Shown here: positions 8,340 through 16,901 of the stretch, piece by piece
Position numbering within the stretch: the first letter of the stretch is position 1
Layout of the letters: each line of letters begins with the position of its first letter
DNA from: Solirhodobacter olei
Lineage (GTDB): Bacteria > Pseudomonadota > Alphaproteobacteria > Rhodobacterales > Rhodobacteraceae
NCBI RefSeq assembly: GCF_004010155.1
Contig: NZ_RRYH01000007.1
Location: forward strand, 124,001 to 188,000
DNA length: 64,000 nt
Direction: 5' to 3'
Notes under the pieces: generated by a model
Databases searched by the model: none
What the model was told of the DNA's origin: nothing
The model's input: the letters and a program-made list of their open reading frames with translations, nothing else
Position numbers and translations under genes: made by a program

Positions 8340-8356
8340 GCGGTGCAATGCACCGC
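8340..8356. repeat. Perfect 8+1+8 palindrome between arfB and the 6S-like RNA
   Basis: Arms GCGGTGCA (8340-8347) and TGCACCGC (8349-8356) flank a single A. There is no T-run beside it. It shares the GCACCGC core with the dispersed repeat at 5404 and 58331. It lies between the arfB start and the RNA terminator. Confidence 0.55.
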
Positions 8357-8368
8357 TGTTTCGGGCCG

Positions 8369-8404
8369 AAAAAACGGAAAGGGCCGCGCTAGTCGCGCGG
8401 CCCT
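8369..8404 (-). terminator. Strong intrinsic terminator of the 6S-like RNA
   Basis: On the minus strand a perfect 10 bp stem AGGGCCGCGC/GCGCGGCCCT with a five-base loop (8380-8404) is followed by TTTCCG and six T (8374-8369). This is the strongest intrinsic terminator I noticed in the window. It follows the structured RNA directly, with no protein gene between. Confidence 0.85.
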
Positions 8405-8556
8405 CCGAGTTCCCTGGAGATGGACCAGTTAGGTAGGCCCAATCAGAAGAAATTGCCCTTGGGGCTGCCCTCAGGCGGCGTCCCTCCTGACTGTCCCGGC
8501 ACCTCTCTCCAATATCCCTCTCGACACTGGACCACCTCCTTTCGCTGGGTTGAACT
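8405..8556 (-). ncRNA. ssrS: Probable 6S RNA
   Basis: No protein gene fits here, but the minus strand folds like 6S RNA. A closing stem GGAGGTGGTCCAGT (8540-8527) pairs with ACTGGTCCATCTCC (8430-8417), with one G-U pair and one mismatch. It extends outward through AGTT/AACT and CCC/GGG. A large asymmetric bubble follows (GTCGAGAGGGATATTGGAGAGA). An apical arm CAGTCAGGAG/CTTCTGATTG forms ten pairs including two G-U, and GGT-GCC/GGC-ACC continues it. The bubble segment CCAGT...GAG...GATATT recalls E. coli 6S (GCCAGUCCCCUGAGCCGAUAUU), the region copied as product RNA. Length of about 150 nt plus terminator fits. 6S RNA sequesters sigma-70 holoenzyme by mimicking an open promoter. Confidence 0.7.
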
Positions 8557-8562
8557 TAAGGC

Positions 8563-8591
8563 AAGGGTGCCACAGATTTTGTGTCTGTCAA
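8563..8591 (-). promoter_or_regulatory. Promoter of the 6S-like RNA
   Basis: A perfect -35 hexamer TTGACA (8591-8586, minus strand) is followed after 17 bases by ACCCTT (8568-8563), a weak -10. Initiation about seven bases on would fall at 8556, exactly where the outermost closing-stem pairs begin. The fit between predicted start and RNA structure supports both. Confidence 0.55.
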
Positions 8592-8656
8592 ACATTTTTA
8601 CGCAATTGGTGCGATCAAATTCACCGGGCGCGCAGGGATGCCCCGATCGGGGCAGA

Positions 8657-9550
8657 TCACGGCGCGGCAAGAACGGCGCTGCATTTGGCGGGCAGGTCCG
8701 ACATCAGGTATTCGCGCGGGCCGCGGCGGTGCGGGCGCGGGTGCGTCGGCGGCGGCGGGGGGTGCCTGAGCTCGTAGAGGTAGGTCGTCACCCACCAGTC
8801 GAGCGTCTTGTCGCAGCCGTATCCGCCGTGGGAAAGCTCGGCCACCGTCGGGTGCTGGGTCTCGCAGTCGCGCGCGCCGGGGGGGCATTTCAGGCGGACG
8901 TGGAAATGGTCGTTATGGCCGTACCAGGGGCGGAGCTTCTGCAGCCAGAACGTGTCCTGCGGGCGGGCGTTCCGGCAGAGCGCCAGCTTGATCGCGGCGG
9001 CGACGAAGATGCGGTCCACCCGCGGGTCGGCGGCGGCATGGGCGAGGATGTCGGCGGTCGACTGGGTGAAATTGGCGTTGATGTGCCGCTGGTCGGCGGT
9101 GCGGACGGAGATGGAGCTGACCTCCTCCCGCGCGGCGCGGCTGAGGTGGACCGTCCTGGGCGGCAGGAACCAGACATCGGCGTCGAGCCCGATCTGGTGG
9201 CTGGCGTGGCCGGAGGGCATCGGGCCGCCGCGGGGTTCGCCGATGTCGCCGATATAGAGACCCTTCCAGCCCTTCTGCGTGGCGGCGTGCCGGCTCAGAT
9301 CCTCAAGGAAGGAGATCGTCACCGGATTGCCCCAGTAGCGGTCGCGCGAGAGGCGCATGACCTGCCAGGTGGGGCCGCTTTCCGGCAGGGCGACGTTGCC
9401 GCCGGCGCAGCCCCGCGCATAGGTGCCGACCGGGTCGGCGGGGCCGGGGCTGGGCGCGGTCTGGGCGCTGAAGAGCTGGGCGGCAAGGGGGTCGGCGCAG
9501 GCGGGCGCGGCAAGCGCGAGGGCGGTCAGGAGGGCGGCGAGCGCCCTCAC
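8657..9550 (-). CDS. mepA: Penicillin-insensitive murein endopeptidase MepA
   Basis: This 297-residue periplasmic LAS-type zinc endopeptidase cleaves D-Ala-meso-DAP crosslinks. An N-terminal signal peptide (MRALAALLTALALAAPACA) is present. Zinc-site segments are GPMPSGHASHQIGLDADVWF and GHNDHFHVRL, and the conserved cysteines of the family are seen (ARGCAGG, LCRNA, CPPGARDCET, YGCDK). The C-terminal 40 residues are proline- and histidine-rich (HPPPPPTHPRPHRRG), an addition to the E. coli protein. Its start overlaps the end of the upstream transporter gene by four bases. Confidence 0.93.
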   Translation of the reverse strand: MRALAALLTALALAAPACADPLAAQLFSAQTAPSPGPADPVGTYARGCAGGNVALPESGPTWQVMRLSRDRYWGNPVTISFLEDLSRHAATQKGWKGLYIGDIGEPRGGPMPSGHASHQIGLDADVWFLPPRTVHLSRAAREEVSSISVRTADQRHINANFTQSTADILAHAAADPRVDRIFVAAAIKLALCRNARPQDTFWLQKLRPWYGHNDHFHVRLKCPPGARDCETQHPTVAELSHGGYGCDKTLDWWVTTYLYELRHPPPPPTHPRPHRRGPREYLMSDLPAKCSAVLAAP

Positions 9551-10893
9551 GCCGGGGCCGCCACGACGGGGCGCGTGCGGACCGGTAGCAGCAGGACGAG
9601 GCCGGCGAGGAACAGGACGATCAGCGGCGTGATCCCGGCCTGCTGCGAGCCGGTGATCTCGGTCGTCACGGCGATGGCGAAGGGCGCGATGAAGGAGGTG
9701 GCCTGACCGGCGAGCGCGTAGAGGCCGAAGGCCTCGGTCATCCGCTCGGGGTTGGCCTGCTGGACCATCATAGTGCGGCTCGCGGCCTGCATCGCGCCGG
9801 CGCAGGCCCCGATCAGCGCGCCGAGGATGTAGAAGACGATATCCGGCAGGCTGGAGCCGGCGACGACCGGCAGGCCGAAGACGGAGCTGCGCGACAGGTA
9901 GAGCGTCGCCGTGGCGACCAGCGTCAGGATGACGACGCAGATCAGGATCACCGGCTTGGGGCCGAAGGCGCTGTCGGCCTTGCCGCCGAGCCAGGCGAAG
10001 ATCGCGCCGGTGACGGCCGCAAGGATGCCGAAGACCCCGACGTTGACCACCGACCAGCCCAGCACGCCCGCCGCATAGACCCCCCCGAAGACGAAGATCC
10101 CGTTCAGCGCGTCGCGGTAGAGCATGGAGGCGACCAGGAACAGCGACAGGCTGCGGTTCCCTGGCAGGGTCGACAGCGTGGCCTTAAGGTCCGGCCAGGC
10201 GGTCCTTGCCGCGGCGAGGACGGAGGGCGAGCCCTTCGGCCTCGGGTCCCGCGTCCACAGGAAGAACGGGATGATGAAAACGGCGAACCAGATCGCGGTG
10301 AAGGGGCCAACGGCGCGCGTGCCCTCGCGCGTCGCCGGGTCGAGTCCGAAGAGCGGGTGGATCCCGATCAGCGTGTATCCGTTGTGCTGCTCGGCGAAGA
10401 AGGCGAGCACCAGGACCAAGGAGACGACGCCGCCGACATAGCCGAAGCCCCAGGCGGAGCCGGAAATGCGGCCAAGTTCGTGCCGCGCGCCGAGACCCGG
10501 CAGCATGGCATTGGCGAAGATCACCGAAAGCTCCGTCGCGATCAGGCCGAGGCCGAAGGAGAGCATCAGGAAGGCGAGGCTGTAATGGCCGGGCACGGCG
10601 TACCACAGGCCCCAGGCGCCAAGCATGTAGAAGATCGCGAAGAAGGCGATGAAGCGCTTGCGCCCGCCCGCCTTGTCGGCGATCGCGCCAAGGAAGGGGG
10701 CCGAGATCGCGACGATCAGGCCGTAGGCCGAAACGCCGTAACCCCAGATCGTCTGCGCGGTCGATCCCTTGCCGACCAGATCAACGACATAGGGCGCGAA
10801 GATGAAGGTCAGAAGCAGGGTGAAATAGGGCTGGGCGGCCCAGAAATAGAAGAACCAGCCCCAGATGCGGCGCCGCTTGGACGGTTCTGCCAT
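9547..10893 (-). CDS. UMF1/Atg22-type major facilitator transporter
   Basis: This 448-residue polytopic membrane protein has about 12 predicted transmembrane segments. The start MAEPSKRRRIWGWFFYFWA and the loop GAIADKAGGRKRFI fit the UMF1 (Atg22-like) branch of the major facilitator superfamily, whose yeast member exports amino acids from the vacuole. The ATG at 10893 is preferred over an upstream in-frame start because the longer reading has no family similarity. It overlaps mepA by four bases, so transport and murein hydrolysis are coexpressed. The substrate is unknown. Confidence 0.85.
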   Translation of the reverse strand: MAEPSKRRRIWGWFFYFWAAQPYFTLLLTFIFAPYVVDLVGKGSTAQTIWGYGVSAYGLIVAISAPFLGAIADKAGGRKRFIAFFAIFYMLGAWGLWYAVPGHYSLAFLMLSFGLGLIATELSVIFANAMLPGLGARHELGRISGSAWGFGYVGGVVSLVLVLAFFAEQHNGYTLIGIHPLFGLDPATREGTRAVGPFTAIWFAVFIIPFFLWTRDPRPKGSPSVLAAARTAWPDLKATLSTLPGNRSLSLFLVASMLYRDALNGIFVFGGVYAAGVLGWSVVNVGVFGILAAVTGAIFAWLGGKADSAFGPKPVILICVVILTLVATATLYLSRSSVFGLPVVAGSSLPDIVFYILGALIGACAGAMQAASRTMMVQQANPERMTEAFGLYALAGQATSFIAPFAIAVTTEITGSQQAGITPLIVLFLAGLVLLLPVRTRPVVAAPA

Positions 10894-11019
10894 GCCTGCC
10901 CCCTCGCCATGTCGTGATCGAATTGAACGGGAAAGCGCGGCGCGGCGCAAGGGCGGATGGAAAGAGCTGCGACCGGGGCCCGCCCCTTCAACGTGCTTCG
11001 GATATCGACGGCACCGCGT

Positions 11020-11562
11020 CTAGGGCCGGCCTGCCCCCTCGGGGGGCCAGGGGCGTTCGCCCTCCGCCTCGATCCAGGCCGCGACCCAGGCGGGCAGCGG
11101 CGGGCTTTCGGTGGCCTCGCCCAGCGCCTCGACCAGCCGGGCGGGGGCGATGATGCCGGCCTTCGACGTCACGGCGGAGCGGATCAGAATCTGGTTCGCC
11201 GCCTCGCCGTTCCGCCAGAGGCTCTGCTCGATGTAAAGAAAGCGGTCGTCCCAGCCGAGGCCGCGGCTGCGCATCTCGACCCTGTCGAAGGCCTTTATGC
11301 GGCGGCGGTAGCGGACGGAGGCACCGGCGACGGCCATGCCCCAGCGGTTGGCGCGCAGCGCGCGGTCCAGCCCGATGCGCCGTCCGTAGGGAATGCGGCC
11401 AAGATCGTAAAGCGTCAGCGTGCGGCCGTTGTTCAGCTCCATCCAGGGGTCGATGTCCCAGGGCATGCAGGTGTGGTGCGAGACATGGGTGCCGGTCAGC
11501 CCCAGGGGTGGCAGGCGGCGGCTGAGGGCAAGCTCTGTGGCAAGGCGGAGGAACGGATACAT
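11020..11562 (-). CDS. Hotdog-fold thioesterase family protein
   Basis: This 180-residue protein resembles the 4-hydroxybenzoyl-CoA thioesterase-like (THEM6/DUF4442-like) branch of the hotdog fold. The segment DIDPWMELNNGRTLTLYDLGRI carries the Asn/Asp helix start typical of the active site, followed by RYRRRIKAFDRVEMRSRGLGWDDRFLY. It probably hydrolyses an acyl-CoA or acyl carrier protein thioester; the substrate is unknown. It is transcribed alone, divergent from yggT. Confidence 0.78.
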   Translation of the reverse strand: MYPFLRLATELALSRRLPPLGLTGTHVSHHTCMPWDIDPWMELNNGRTLTLYDLGRIPYGRRIGLDRALRANRWGMAVAGASVRYRRRIKAFDRVEMRSRGLGWDDRFLYIEQSLWRNGEAANQILIRSAVTSKAGIIAPARLVEALGEATESPPLPAWVAAWIEAEGERPWPPEGAGRP

Positions 11563-11704
11563 GGCCCCCCTCGCCTGCCGGGAGGGCGCGGCGCGGTCAA
11601 GCGCGACCCTGCGTCAGGGCGCGGCCGGGCATGGCATGCGAAGGCGGTTGCCCTTTTTCGCGCCGGACCATATCTAGGATCGGCACTGGCCAGAGACGGG
11701 ACCG

Positions 11705-11989
11705 ATGACCTCGCTGATCGAAATCATCCTGCTGATCCTCAACCTCGTTTATTTCGTGGTGATCGTTCACATCATCATGAGCTGGCTGATCAACTTCCAG
11801 GTGCTGAACCTGCGCCAGCCTCTCGTCTACCAGATCTGGGACGGGCTGAACCGGCTGCTCGACCCGATCTATTCGCGGGTGCGGCAGGTGCTGCCGAACA
11901 CCGGCGCGCTGGACCTGGCGCCGCTTGTCGTGCTGATCGCGATCTACGCGATCCGGATCGTGCTGATCAACAACGCCTATTCCTTCTGA
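11705..11989 (+). CDS. YggT family membrane protein
   Basis: This 94-residue protein has two hydrophobic helices (residues about 5-30 and 70-90) around the YggT signature LNRLLDPIYSRVRQVLPNTGALDLAPLVVL. YggT proteins influence membrane protein placement, cell shape and osmotic tolerance in several bacteria, and in cyanobacteria thylakoid and nucleoid distribution. It ends nine bases before recQ, so the two are likely cotranscribed. Confidence 0.88.
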   Translation: MTSLIEIILLILNLVYFVVIVHIIMSWLINFQVLNLRQPLVYQIWDGLNRLLDPIYSRVRQVLPNTGALDLAPLVVLIAIYAIRIVLINNAYSF

Positions 11990-11998
11990 GGCCGGGCG

Positions 11999-14035
11999 AT
12001 GCCCGCGCCCGAGGAACTGCTGCATTCGGTCTTCGGCTTTCCCGAATTCCGGCCCGGGCAGGCAGAGATCGTCGCCGCCGTCACCGCCGGGAAGAACACG
12101 CTCGCCATCATGCCCACGGGCGGGGGCAAGTCGCTCTGCTTCCAGCTACCGGCGCTGTGCCGCGAGGGGGTGACGGTCGTCATCTCTCCCCTGATCGCGC
12201 TGATGCGCGACCAGGTCCGCGCGCTCCGCGAGGCGGGGGTGGAGGCCGGGGCGCTGACCTCCGGCAATACCGAGGAAGAGACCGAGGCGGTGTTCCAGGC
12301 GCTCGATGACGGGCGTTTGAGGCTGCTCTACATGGCGCCGGAACGGCTTTCGGCCAGCGGAACGCAGGTGCTTCTGAAGCGGATCGGGGTCAGTCTTCTG
12401 GCGGTGGACGAGGCGCATTGCGTCAGCCAGTGGGGCCATGATTTCCGCCCCGACTACCTGCGGATCGGCGAGCTGCGCCGCGCGCTGGGCGTACCGCTCG
12501 CCGCCTTCACCGCCACGGCGGACGAGGAAACGCGGGCCGAGATCGTCACCCGGCTGTTCGACGGGGCGCAGCCGGAGACCTTCCTGAGGGGGTTCGACCG
12601 GCCGAACATTCACCTTGCCTTCGCGGTGAAGGACCAGCCGCGGCGGCAGATCCTGAGTTTCGCCGCAGCGCGGAAGGGCCAGTCCGGCATCGTCTATTGC
12701 GCGACGCGCGCGAAGACCGAGGGGCTGGCGGCGGCGCTGCGCGAGGCGGGGCTGGCGGCGGTGCATTACCACGGCGGGATGGAGGCGGACGACCGGCGGC
12801 TGGTAGAGGGCCAGTTCCAGCGCGAGGACGGGCTGATCGTGGTGGCCACGGTCGCATTCGGCATGGGGATCGACAAGCCGGATATCCGCTGGGTGGCCCA
12901 TGCCGACCTGCCGAAGTCGATAGAGGCCTATTACCAGGAGATCGGCCGCGCCGGCCGCGACGGCGCGCCGGCGGAGACGCTGACGCTTTACGGGCCAGAG
13001 GACATCCGGCTGCGCCGCGCGCAGGTGGACGAGGGGCTGGCCCCGGCGGAGCGCAAGGCCGCCGACCACGCCCGGCTGAACGCGCTTCTGGGGCTGGCCG
13101 AGGCGGTCCGGTGCCGCCGTCAGGTGCTTCTGGGCTATTTCGGCGAGGCGGCGGAGCCCTGCGGCGCCTGCGATTTCTGCGACAGCCCGCCGGAAATCGT
13201 CGACGCGACCGAGGCTGTGCGCAAGGCGCTTTCGGCGATCCTTCGGACGGGGGAGAGCTTCGGCGCAGGGCATCTGACCGATGTGCTTACCGGCACCACG
13301 ACCGAGAAGGTGCGCGGGCGGCGGCATGACGAGCTGCCGACGTTCGGCGTGGGGCGTGATATCTCCAAGGGCGAATGGGCGGCGATCTTCCGGCAGATGA
13401 TGGGGCGGGATCTCGTCCGCCCCGATCCGGAGCGCCACGGCGCGCTGCGCATGACCGAGGCCGCGCGGCCGGTGCTGCGGGGGGAGGAGACCGTCGCCTT
13501 CCGGCGCGACACGGTGCGGGCGAAGAGCCGGACGGTGGTGAAGGCGCTGGTGGCTGAGGAGGACGCGCCGCTTCTGTCCGCGCTGAAGGCCAAGCGGCGG
13601 GCGCTGGCGGAGGCGGCCCGGGTTCCGGCCTATGTGATCTTCACCGACCGGACGCTGATCGAGATGGCGGAGCGGCGGCCGGAGACGCTGGACCAGATGG
13701 CCGGGATCACCGGCGTCGGGGCCAAGAAGCTCGACAGCTACGGCGCGATGTTCCTGGAGGTCATCACCGGAGAGACCGCGGCGCGGATCCATCCGGCGCG
13801 CCGGAAGCTTGCCGGGCGGGACGCAGGCACGCTCTACGACCGGCTGCTGGAGGCGCATGGGCGGCTGACACGGGGCGGCGACGGGACGGAAAAGCCGCTG
13901 TCCTGCTCGGCCTCGCTGATCGCCAAGGTGGCCGAGCTGCGGCCGCGCGACGGCGCCGGGCTGACCCGGCTTCTGGGCGAGGCCCGCGCGGAACGCTTCG
14001 CCGAGGCGTTCCTTGAGGTGCTGGCAGACGAGTGA
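11999..14035 (+). CDS. recQ: ATP-dependent DNA helicase RecQ
   Basis: This 678-residue 3'-5' superfamily 2 helicase acts in recombination and fork repair. Visible parts in order are motif I PTGGGKSLCFQLP (about residues 40-52), motif II VDEAHCVSQWGHDFRPDY (about 137-154), motif VI QEIGRAGRDG (about 312-321), the RQC zinc site with four cysteines (VRCRR and EPCGACDFC) and a C-terminal HRDC domain (EMAERRPETLDQMAGITGVG). The protein is longer than E. coli RecQ because of a C-terminal extension. It follows yggT by nine bases and converges with hemE. Confidence 0.96.
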   Translation: MPAPEELLHSVFGFPEFRPGQAEIVAAVTAGKNTLAIMPTGGGKSLCFQLPALCREGVTVVISPLIALMRDQVRALREAGVEAGALTSGNTEEETEAVFQALDDGRLRLLYMAPERLSASGTQVLLKRIGVSLLAVDEAHCVSQWGHDFRPDYLRIGELRRALGVPLAAFTATADEETRAEIVTRLFDGAQPETFLRGFDRPNIHLAFAVKDQPRRQILSFAAARKGQSGIVYCATRAKTEGLAAALREAGLAAVHYHGGMEADDRRLVEGQFQREDGLIVVATVAFGMGIDKPDIRWVAHADLPKSIEAYYQEIGRAGRDGAPAETLTLYGPEDIRLRRAQVDEGLAPAERKAADHARLNALLGLAEAVRCRRQVLLGYFGEAAEPCGACDFCDSPPEIVDATEAVRKALSAILRTGESFGAGHLTDVLTGTTTEKVRGRRHDELPTFGVGRDISKGEWAAIFRQMMGRDLVRPDPERHGALRMTEAARPVLRGEETVAFRRDTVRAKSRTVVKALVAEEDAPLLSALKAKRRALAEAARVPAYVIFTDRTLIEMAERRPETLDQMAGITGVGAKKLDSYGAMFLEVITGETAARIHPARRKLAGRDAGTLYDRLLEAHGRLTRGGDGTEKPLSCSASLIAKVAELRPRDGAGLTRLLGEARAERFAEAFLEVLADE

Positions 14036-14247
14036 ACCGGGCCGGAATAGGCCCTGTTTCCGAGTCTGGCCACACTCTCGTTCCGGCCGCAGCGCACCGA
14101 AGGCGCAGGGCGCGCTTTTCATTGGCGGCGAAGAGCTGCCGTGCTCCAGCCGCCGCTCCTTCGCGCGTTTCTCCGCCGGGGTCATGCCCGCCCTCGTGCC
14201 GCATGGGCCAAGGATCGGGCATCGGGATGAACAGGGCTTAAGGCCGG

Positions 14248-15294
14248 TCAGCCGCCACGGATCGCGTCAATCATGCGCTGGACGTTGTCGGGGTCGGCCT
14301 CGGGCGTGATGCCATGGCCGAGGTTGAAGATATGCGGACCGTTCGAGAAGGCCCGCACGATGCGCCGCGTCTCCTCGGTCAGCGCGGCGCCGCCGGTGAC
14401 CATGTGGCGCGGGTCAAGGTTGCCCTGCACGCAGCCGTCCACCTGCACATGCGCCGCCGCCCAGTCGGCGGAAACCGAATTGTCGATCGCCACGCAATCG
14501 GCGCCGGTGGCCCGGGCGAAGCCGATGTAGCCCTCGCCCGCCTCGCGCGGGAAGGCGATGACGGGGATGCCCGGGTGGCGGGCCTTGAGCGCCGCGATGA
14601 TCCGCCGCGTCGGGTCGACCGCGTAGCGGGCGAAGGCCTCGCCCTTCAGCGATCCGGCCCAGCTGTCAAACAGCTTCACCACCTCGGCCCCGGCTGCGAT
14701 CTGGGCCGAAAGATACTCTATCGTTGCCGAAATCAGCAGCTCGATCAGCGCGTCGAACGTGTCGGGGTCGGCCATGCGCAGGGCATGGGCGGGGCCCTGG
14801 TCCGGGGTGCCGCGCCCGGCAATCATGTAGGTGGCGACGGTCCAGGGCGCGCCGGCGAAGCCGATCAGCGTGGTCTCCGCGGGCAGTTCCCCCTGCAGGA
14901 TCCGCACCGTCTCGTAGACCGGGGAGAGGGTTTCGTGGATCGCCTCCACCGGCTTCAGGCGGGCGAGGTCCCCGGGGCCGGTGACGGTCGAAAGCCGCGG
15001 GCCCTCGCCGGTGGCGAACCACAGTTCCGCGCCCAGCGCCTGGGCGATCAGCAGGATGTCGGCGAAAAGGATGGCGGCGTCGAACCCGTAGCGGCGGATC
15101 GGCTGCAGCGTGACCTCGGCCGCCAGATCGGGCGTGTAGCAGAGCGAGAGGAAATCGCCCGCCTTGGCGCGGGTTGCGCGGTATTCCGGCAGGTAGCGGC
15201 CCGCCTGCCGCATCATCCAGACCGGAGGGATGGCCTGCCGCTCGCCCGAAAGCGCGCGCAGGATGGTCTTGCTGGGAGAGGGCAAATCCGTCAT
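14248..15294 (-). CDS. hemE: Uroporphyrinogen decarboxylase
   Basis: This 348-residue enzyme removes four carboxyl groups from uroporphyrinogen III to make coproporphyrinogen III in heme and, where present, bacteriochlorophyll synthesis. Signatures are [17 protein letters not shown] (conserved arginines) and [13 protein letters not shown], with LFADIL and a terminal [13 protein letters not shown]. The ATG at 15294 gives the family start [16 protein letters not shown] long upstream in-frame extension runs through idi and the glycosyltransferase in antisense and is a GC-rich artefact. Confidence 0.96.
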   Translation of the reverse strand: MTDLPSPSKTILRALSGERQAIPPVWMMRQAGRYLPEYRATRAKAGDFLSLCYTPDLAAEVTLQPIRRYGFDAAILFADILLIAQALGAELWFATGEGPRLSTVTGPGDLARLKPVEAIHETLSPVYETVRILQGELPAETTLIGFAGAPWTVATYMIAGRGTPDQGPAHALRMADPDTFDALIELLISATIEYLSAQIAAGAEVVKLFDSWAGSLKGEAFARYAVDPTRRIIAALKARHPGIPVIAFPREAGEGYIGFARATGADCVAIDNSVSADWAAAHVQVDGCVQGNLDPRHMVTGGAALTEETRRIVRAFSNGPHIFNLGHGITPEADPDNVQRMIDAIRGG

Positions 15295-15405
15295 GGGCCC
15301 GTGGTCCGATGCCGGGCGGGCGAAGTCAAGCGGGCGCGATGTCCCGGCTTGGCGGGAGGCTTGAAATGAGGAAGGATGGGCAGGTGTTGCGATGGGAAGA
15401 GTGTG

Positions 15406-15933
15406 ATGGGTGAGGCAATCCCGGCCTGGGTGGACGGCCAGCTGGCGCCGGTCGAGAAGCTGGAGGTGCACCGGCGGGGCCTGCGCCATCCGGCGGTGTC
15501 GGTCTTCGTGATGGCGGGCGGGCGGGTGCTGCTGCAGCGCCGGGCGCTTCAGAAATACCACACGCCGGGCCTCTGGGCGAACACCTGCTGCACCCATCCG
15601 ATCTGGGGCGAGACGCCGCTCGACTGCGCCACGCGGCGCCTGAAGCAGGAACTGGGGATCGAGGGGCTGGCGCCTGAGTGGCGCGAGCAGGTCGAATACC
15701 GCGCCGACGTGGGCGGCGGGATGGTGGAGCATGAGGTCGTCGAGGTCTTCGTGGCCGAGGCGACCGAGGGGCTGACGATAGCGCCCGACCCGGCCGAGGT
15801 GATGGACTGGCACTGGGCGGAGCTGGGCGAGCTGGCGCGAGAGGTGGCGCGGGAACCGGCCCGCTTCGCGCCCTGGCTGGGGATCTACCTCGCCCGGCAT
15901 GGCGCGGCGATCTTCGGCGATCTGGCGAAATGA
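15406..15933 (+). CDS. idi: Isopentenyl-diphosphate delta-isomerase, type I
   Basis: This 175-residue Nudix-fold isomerase interconverts IPP and DMAPP, supplying isoprenoids (quinones, carotenoids, undecaprenyl phosphate). Active-site markers are the cysteine segment WANTCCTHP, the Nudix-like helix [13 protein letters not shown], the glutamates of [13 protein letters not shown], and WHWAELGEL. The ATG at 15406 sits five bases after GGGAAGAG and gives the usual length; an alternative start is ten codons upstream. Divergent from hemE. Confidence 0.93.
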   Translation: MGEAIPAWVDGQLAPVEKLEVHRRGLRHPAVSVFVMAGGRVLLQRRALQKYHTPGLWANTCCTHPIWGETPLDCATRRLKQELGIEGLAPEWREQVEYRADVGGGMVEHEVVEVFVAEATEGLTIAPDPAEVMDWHWAELGELAREVAREPARFAPWLGIYLARHGAAIFGDLAK

Positions 15934-15948
15934 TCCCGGGCTAGCAAG

Positions 15949-16833
15949 GTGGGCGCGGCACCCCTTTCCGACAGGCCCGGCGGCGCCGTCATCATTCCGC
16001 ATTTCAACGATCCGCTGCGGCTTGAACGCTGCCTGTCGGCGCTGACCGCCAACGACCTGACCGGGGTGGAGGTGGTCGTGGTCGACAACGACTCCGCAAC
16101 GCCGCCCGACGGGGTGATCGGCGCCTTCTCCGGCGTCCGCCTTGTCACGGAGCCGGAGCGTGGCGCCGCCGCCGCGCGCAACAGGGGCCTGGCGGAAACC
16201 TCGGCCCCGGTGGTCCTGTTCCTTGACGCCGATTGCGTCCCTGCGCCGGACTGGGTGGTCATGGCGCGCCGCGTGGCGGTAAGCGCCGATCTGGGCTGTG
16301 GCAGGGTCGATCTGTTCGATGAGACCCCGCCGCCGAGAAGCGGGGCCGAGGCGTTCGAGACCGTCTTCGCCTTCCGCTTCCGCGACTATGTCGAGCGGCA
16401 GGGCTTCGCCGGGGCCGGGAACCTCGTCATCCATCGCGGCATCTTTGATGCGGTGGGCGGGTTCCGCCCGGGCGTGTCGGAGGATCGCGACTGGTCCATG
16501 CGCGCGGTCGCGGCGGGCTATCACCTGGTCTATGCCGAGGCGATGCGGGTCGGCCATCCGACCCGAGCCGACTGGCCGGCCCTGCGCGCCAAGTGGCGGC
16601 GGCTGACGGCAGAGACATGGCGCTTCGAGCGGCAGCGGCGCGGCTGGCTGGCGCGGCCCTACTGGCTGGGCCGGGCGGTACTGGTGGCGGCAAGCGCGCT
16701 GCCGCATCTGGCGCGGGTCGCGCGCGACCCGCGGCTGCGCGATGCGACGGAACGACGGCGCGCGGCGGCAGTGCTGGTGCGGCTGAGGCTCGCGCGGGCG
16801 TTCTGGATGCTGGGGCAGGTCTTCCGCGCCTGA
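15949..16833 (+). CDS. Family 2 glycosyltransferase
   Basis: This 294-residue GT-A fold transferase uses a nucleotide sugar. It has the N-terminal strand [19 protein letters not shown], the nucleotide site [10 protein letters not shown], the metal-binding DxD in [13 protein letters not shown], and an acceptor-side [15 protein letters not shown] (the ED motif). The start is GTG at 15949, 15 bases after the idi stop; an internal ATG would cut the first strand. It opens a small polysaccharide gene group. Sugar and acceptor are unknown. Confidence 0.87.
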   Translation: MGAAPLSDRPGGAVIIPHFNDPLRLERCLSALTANDLTGVEVVVVDNDSATPPDGVIGAFSGVRLVTEPERGAAAARNRGLAETSAPVVLFLDADCVPAPDWVVMARRVAVSADLGCGRVDLFDETPPPRSGAEAFETVFAFRFRDYVERQGFAGAGNLVIHRGIFDAVGGFRPGVSEDRDWSMRAVAAGYHLVYAEAMRVGHPTRADWPALRAKWRRLTAETWRFERQRRGWLARPYWLGRAVLVAASALPHLARVARDPRLRDATERRRAAAVLVRLRLARAFWMLGQVFRA

Positions 16834-16901
16834 GCCGCGCACAACCCTTGCGCGAATGGCGGGACTGTGCATTCTGAAGGCGGGGTGCTCAGGACGGCCA
16901 T

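Noticed and set aside
8443-8670. A 75-codon minus-strand frame over the 6S-like region
   Set aside because: It crosses the promoter and the paired stems of the RNA, starts within the promoter region and resembles no protein family.
14036-14247. Possible small minus-strand protein starting MTPAEKRAKERRL near 14185
   Set aside because: No visible Shine-Dalgarno support, and it runs on in antisense through recQ. I recognise no family; the spacer is better treated as non-coding.
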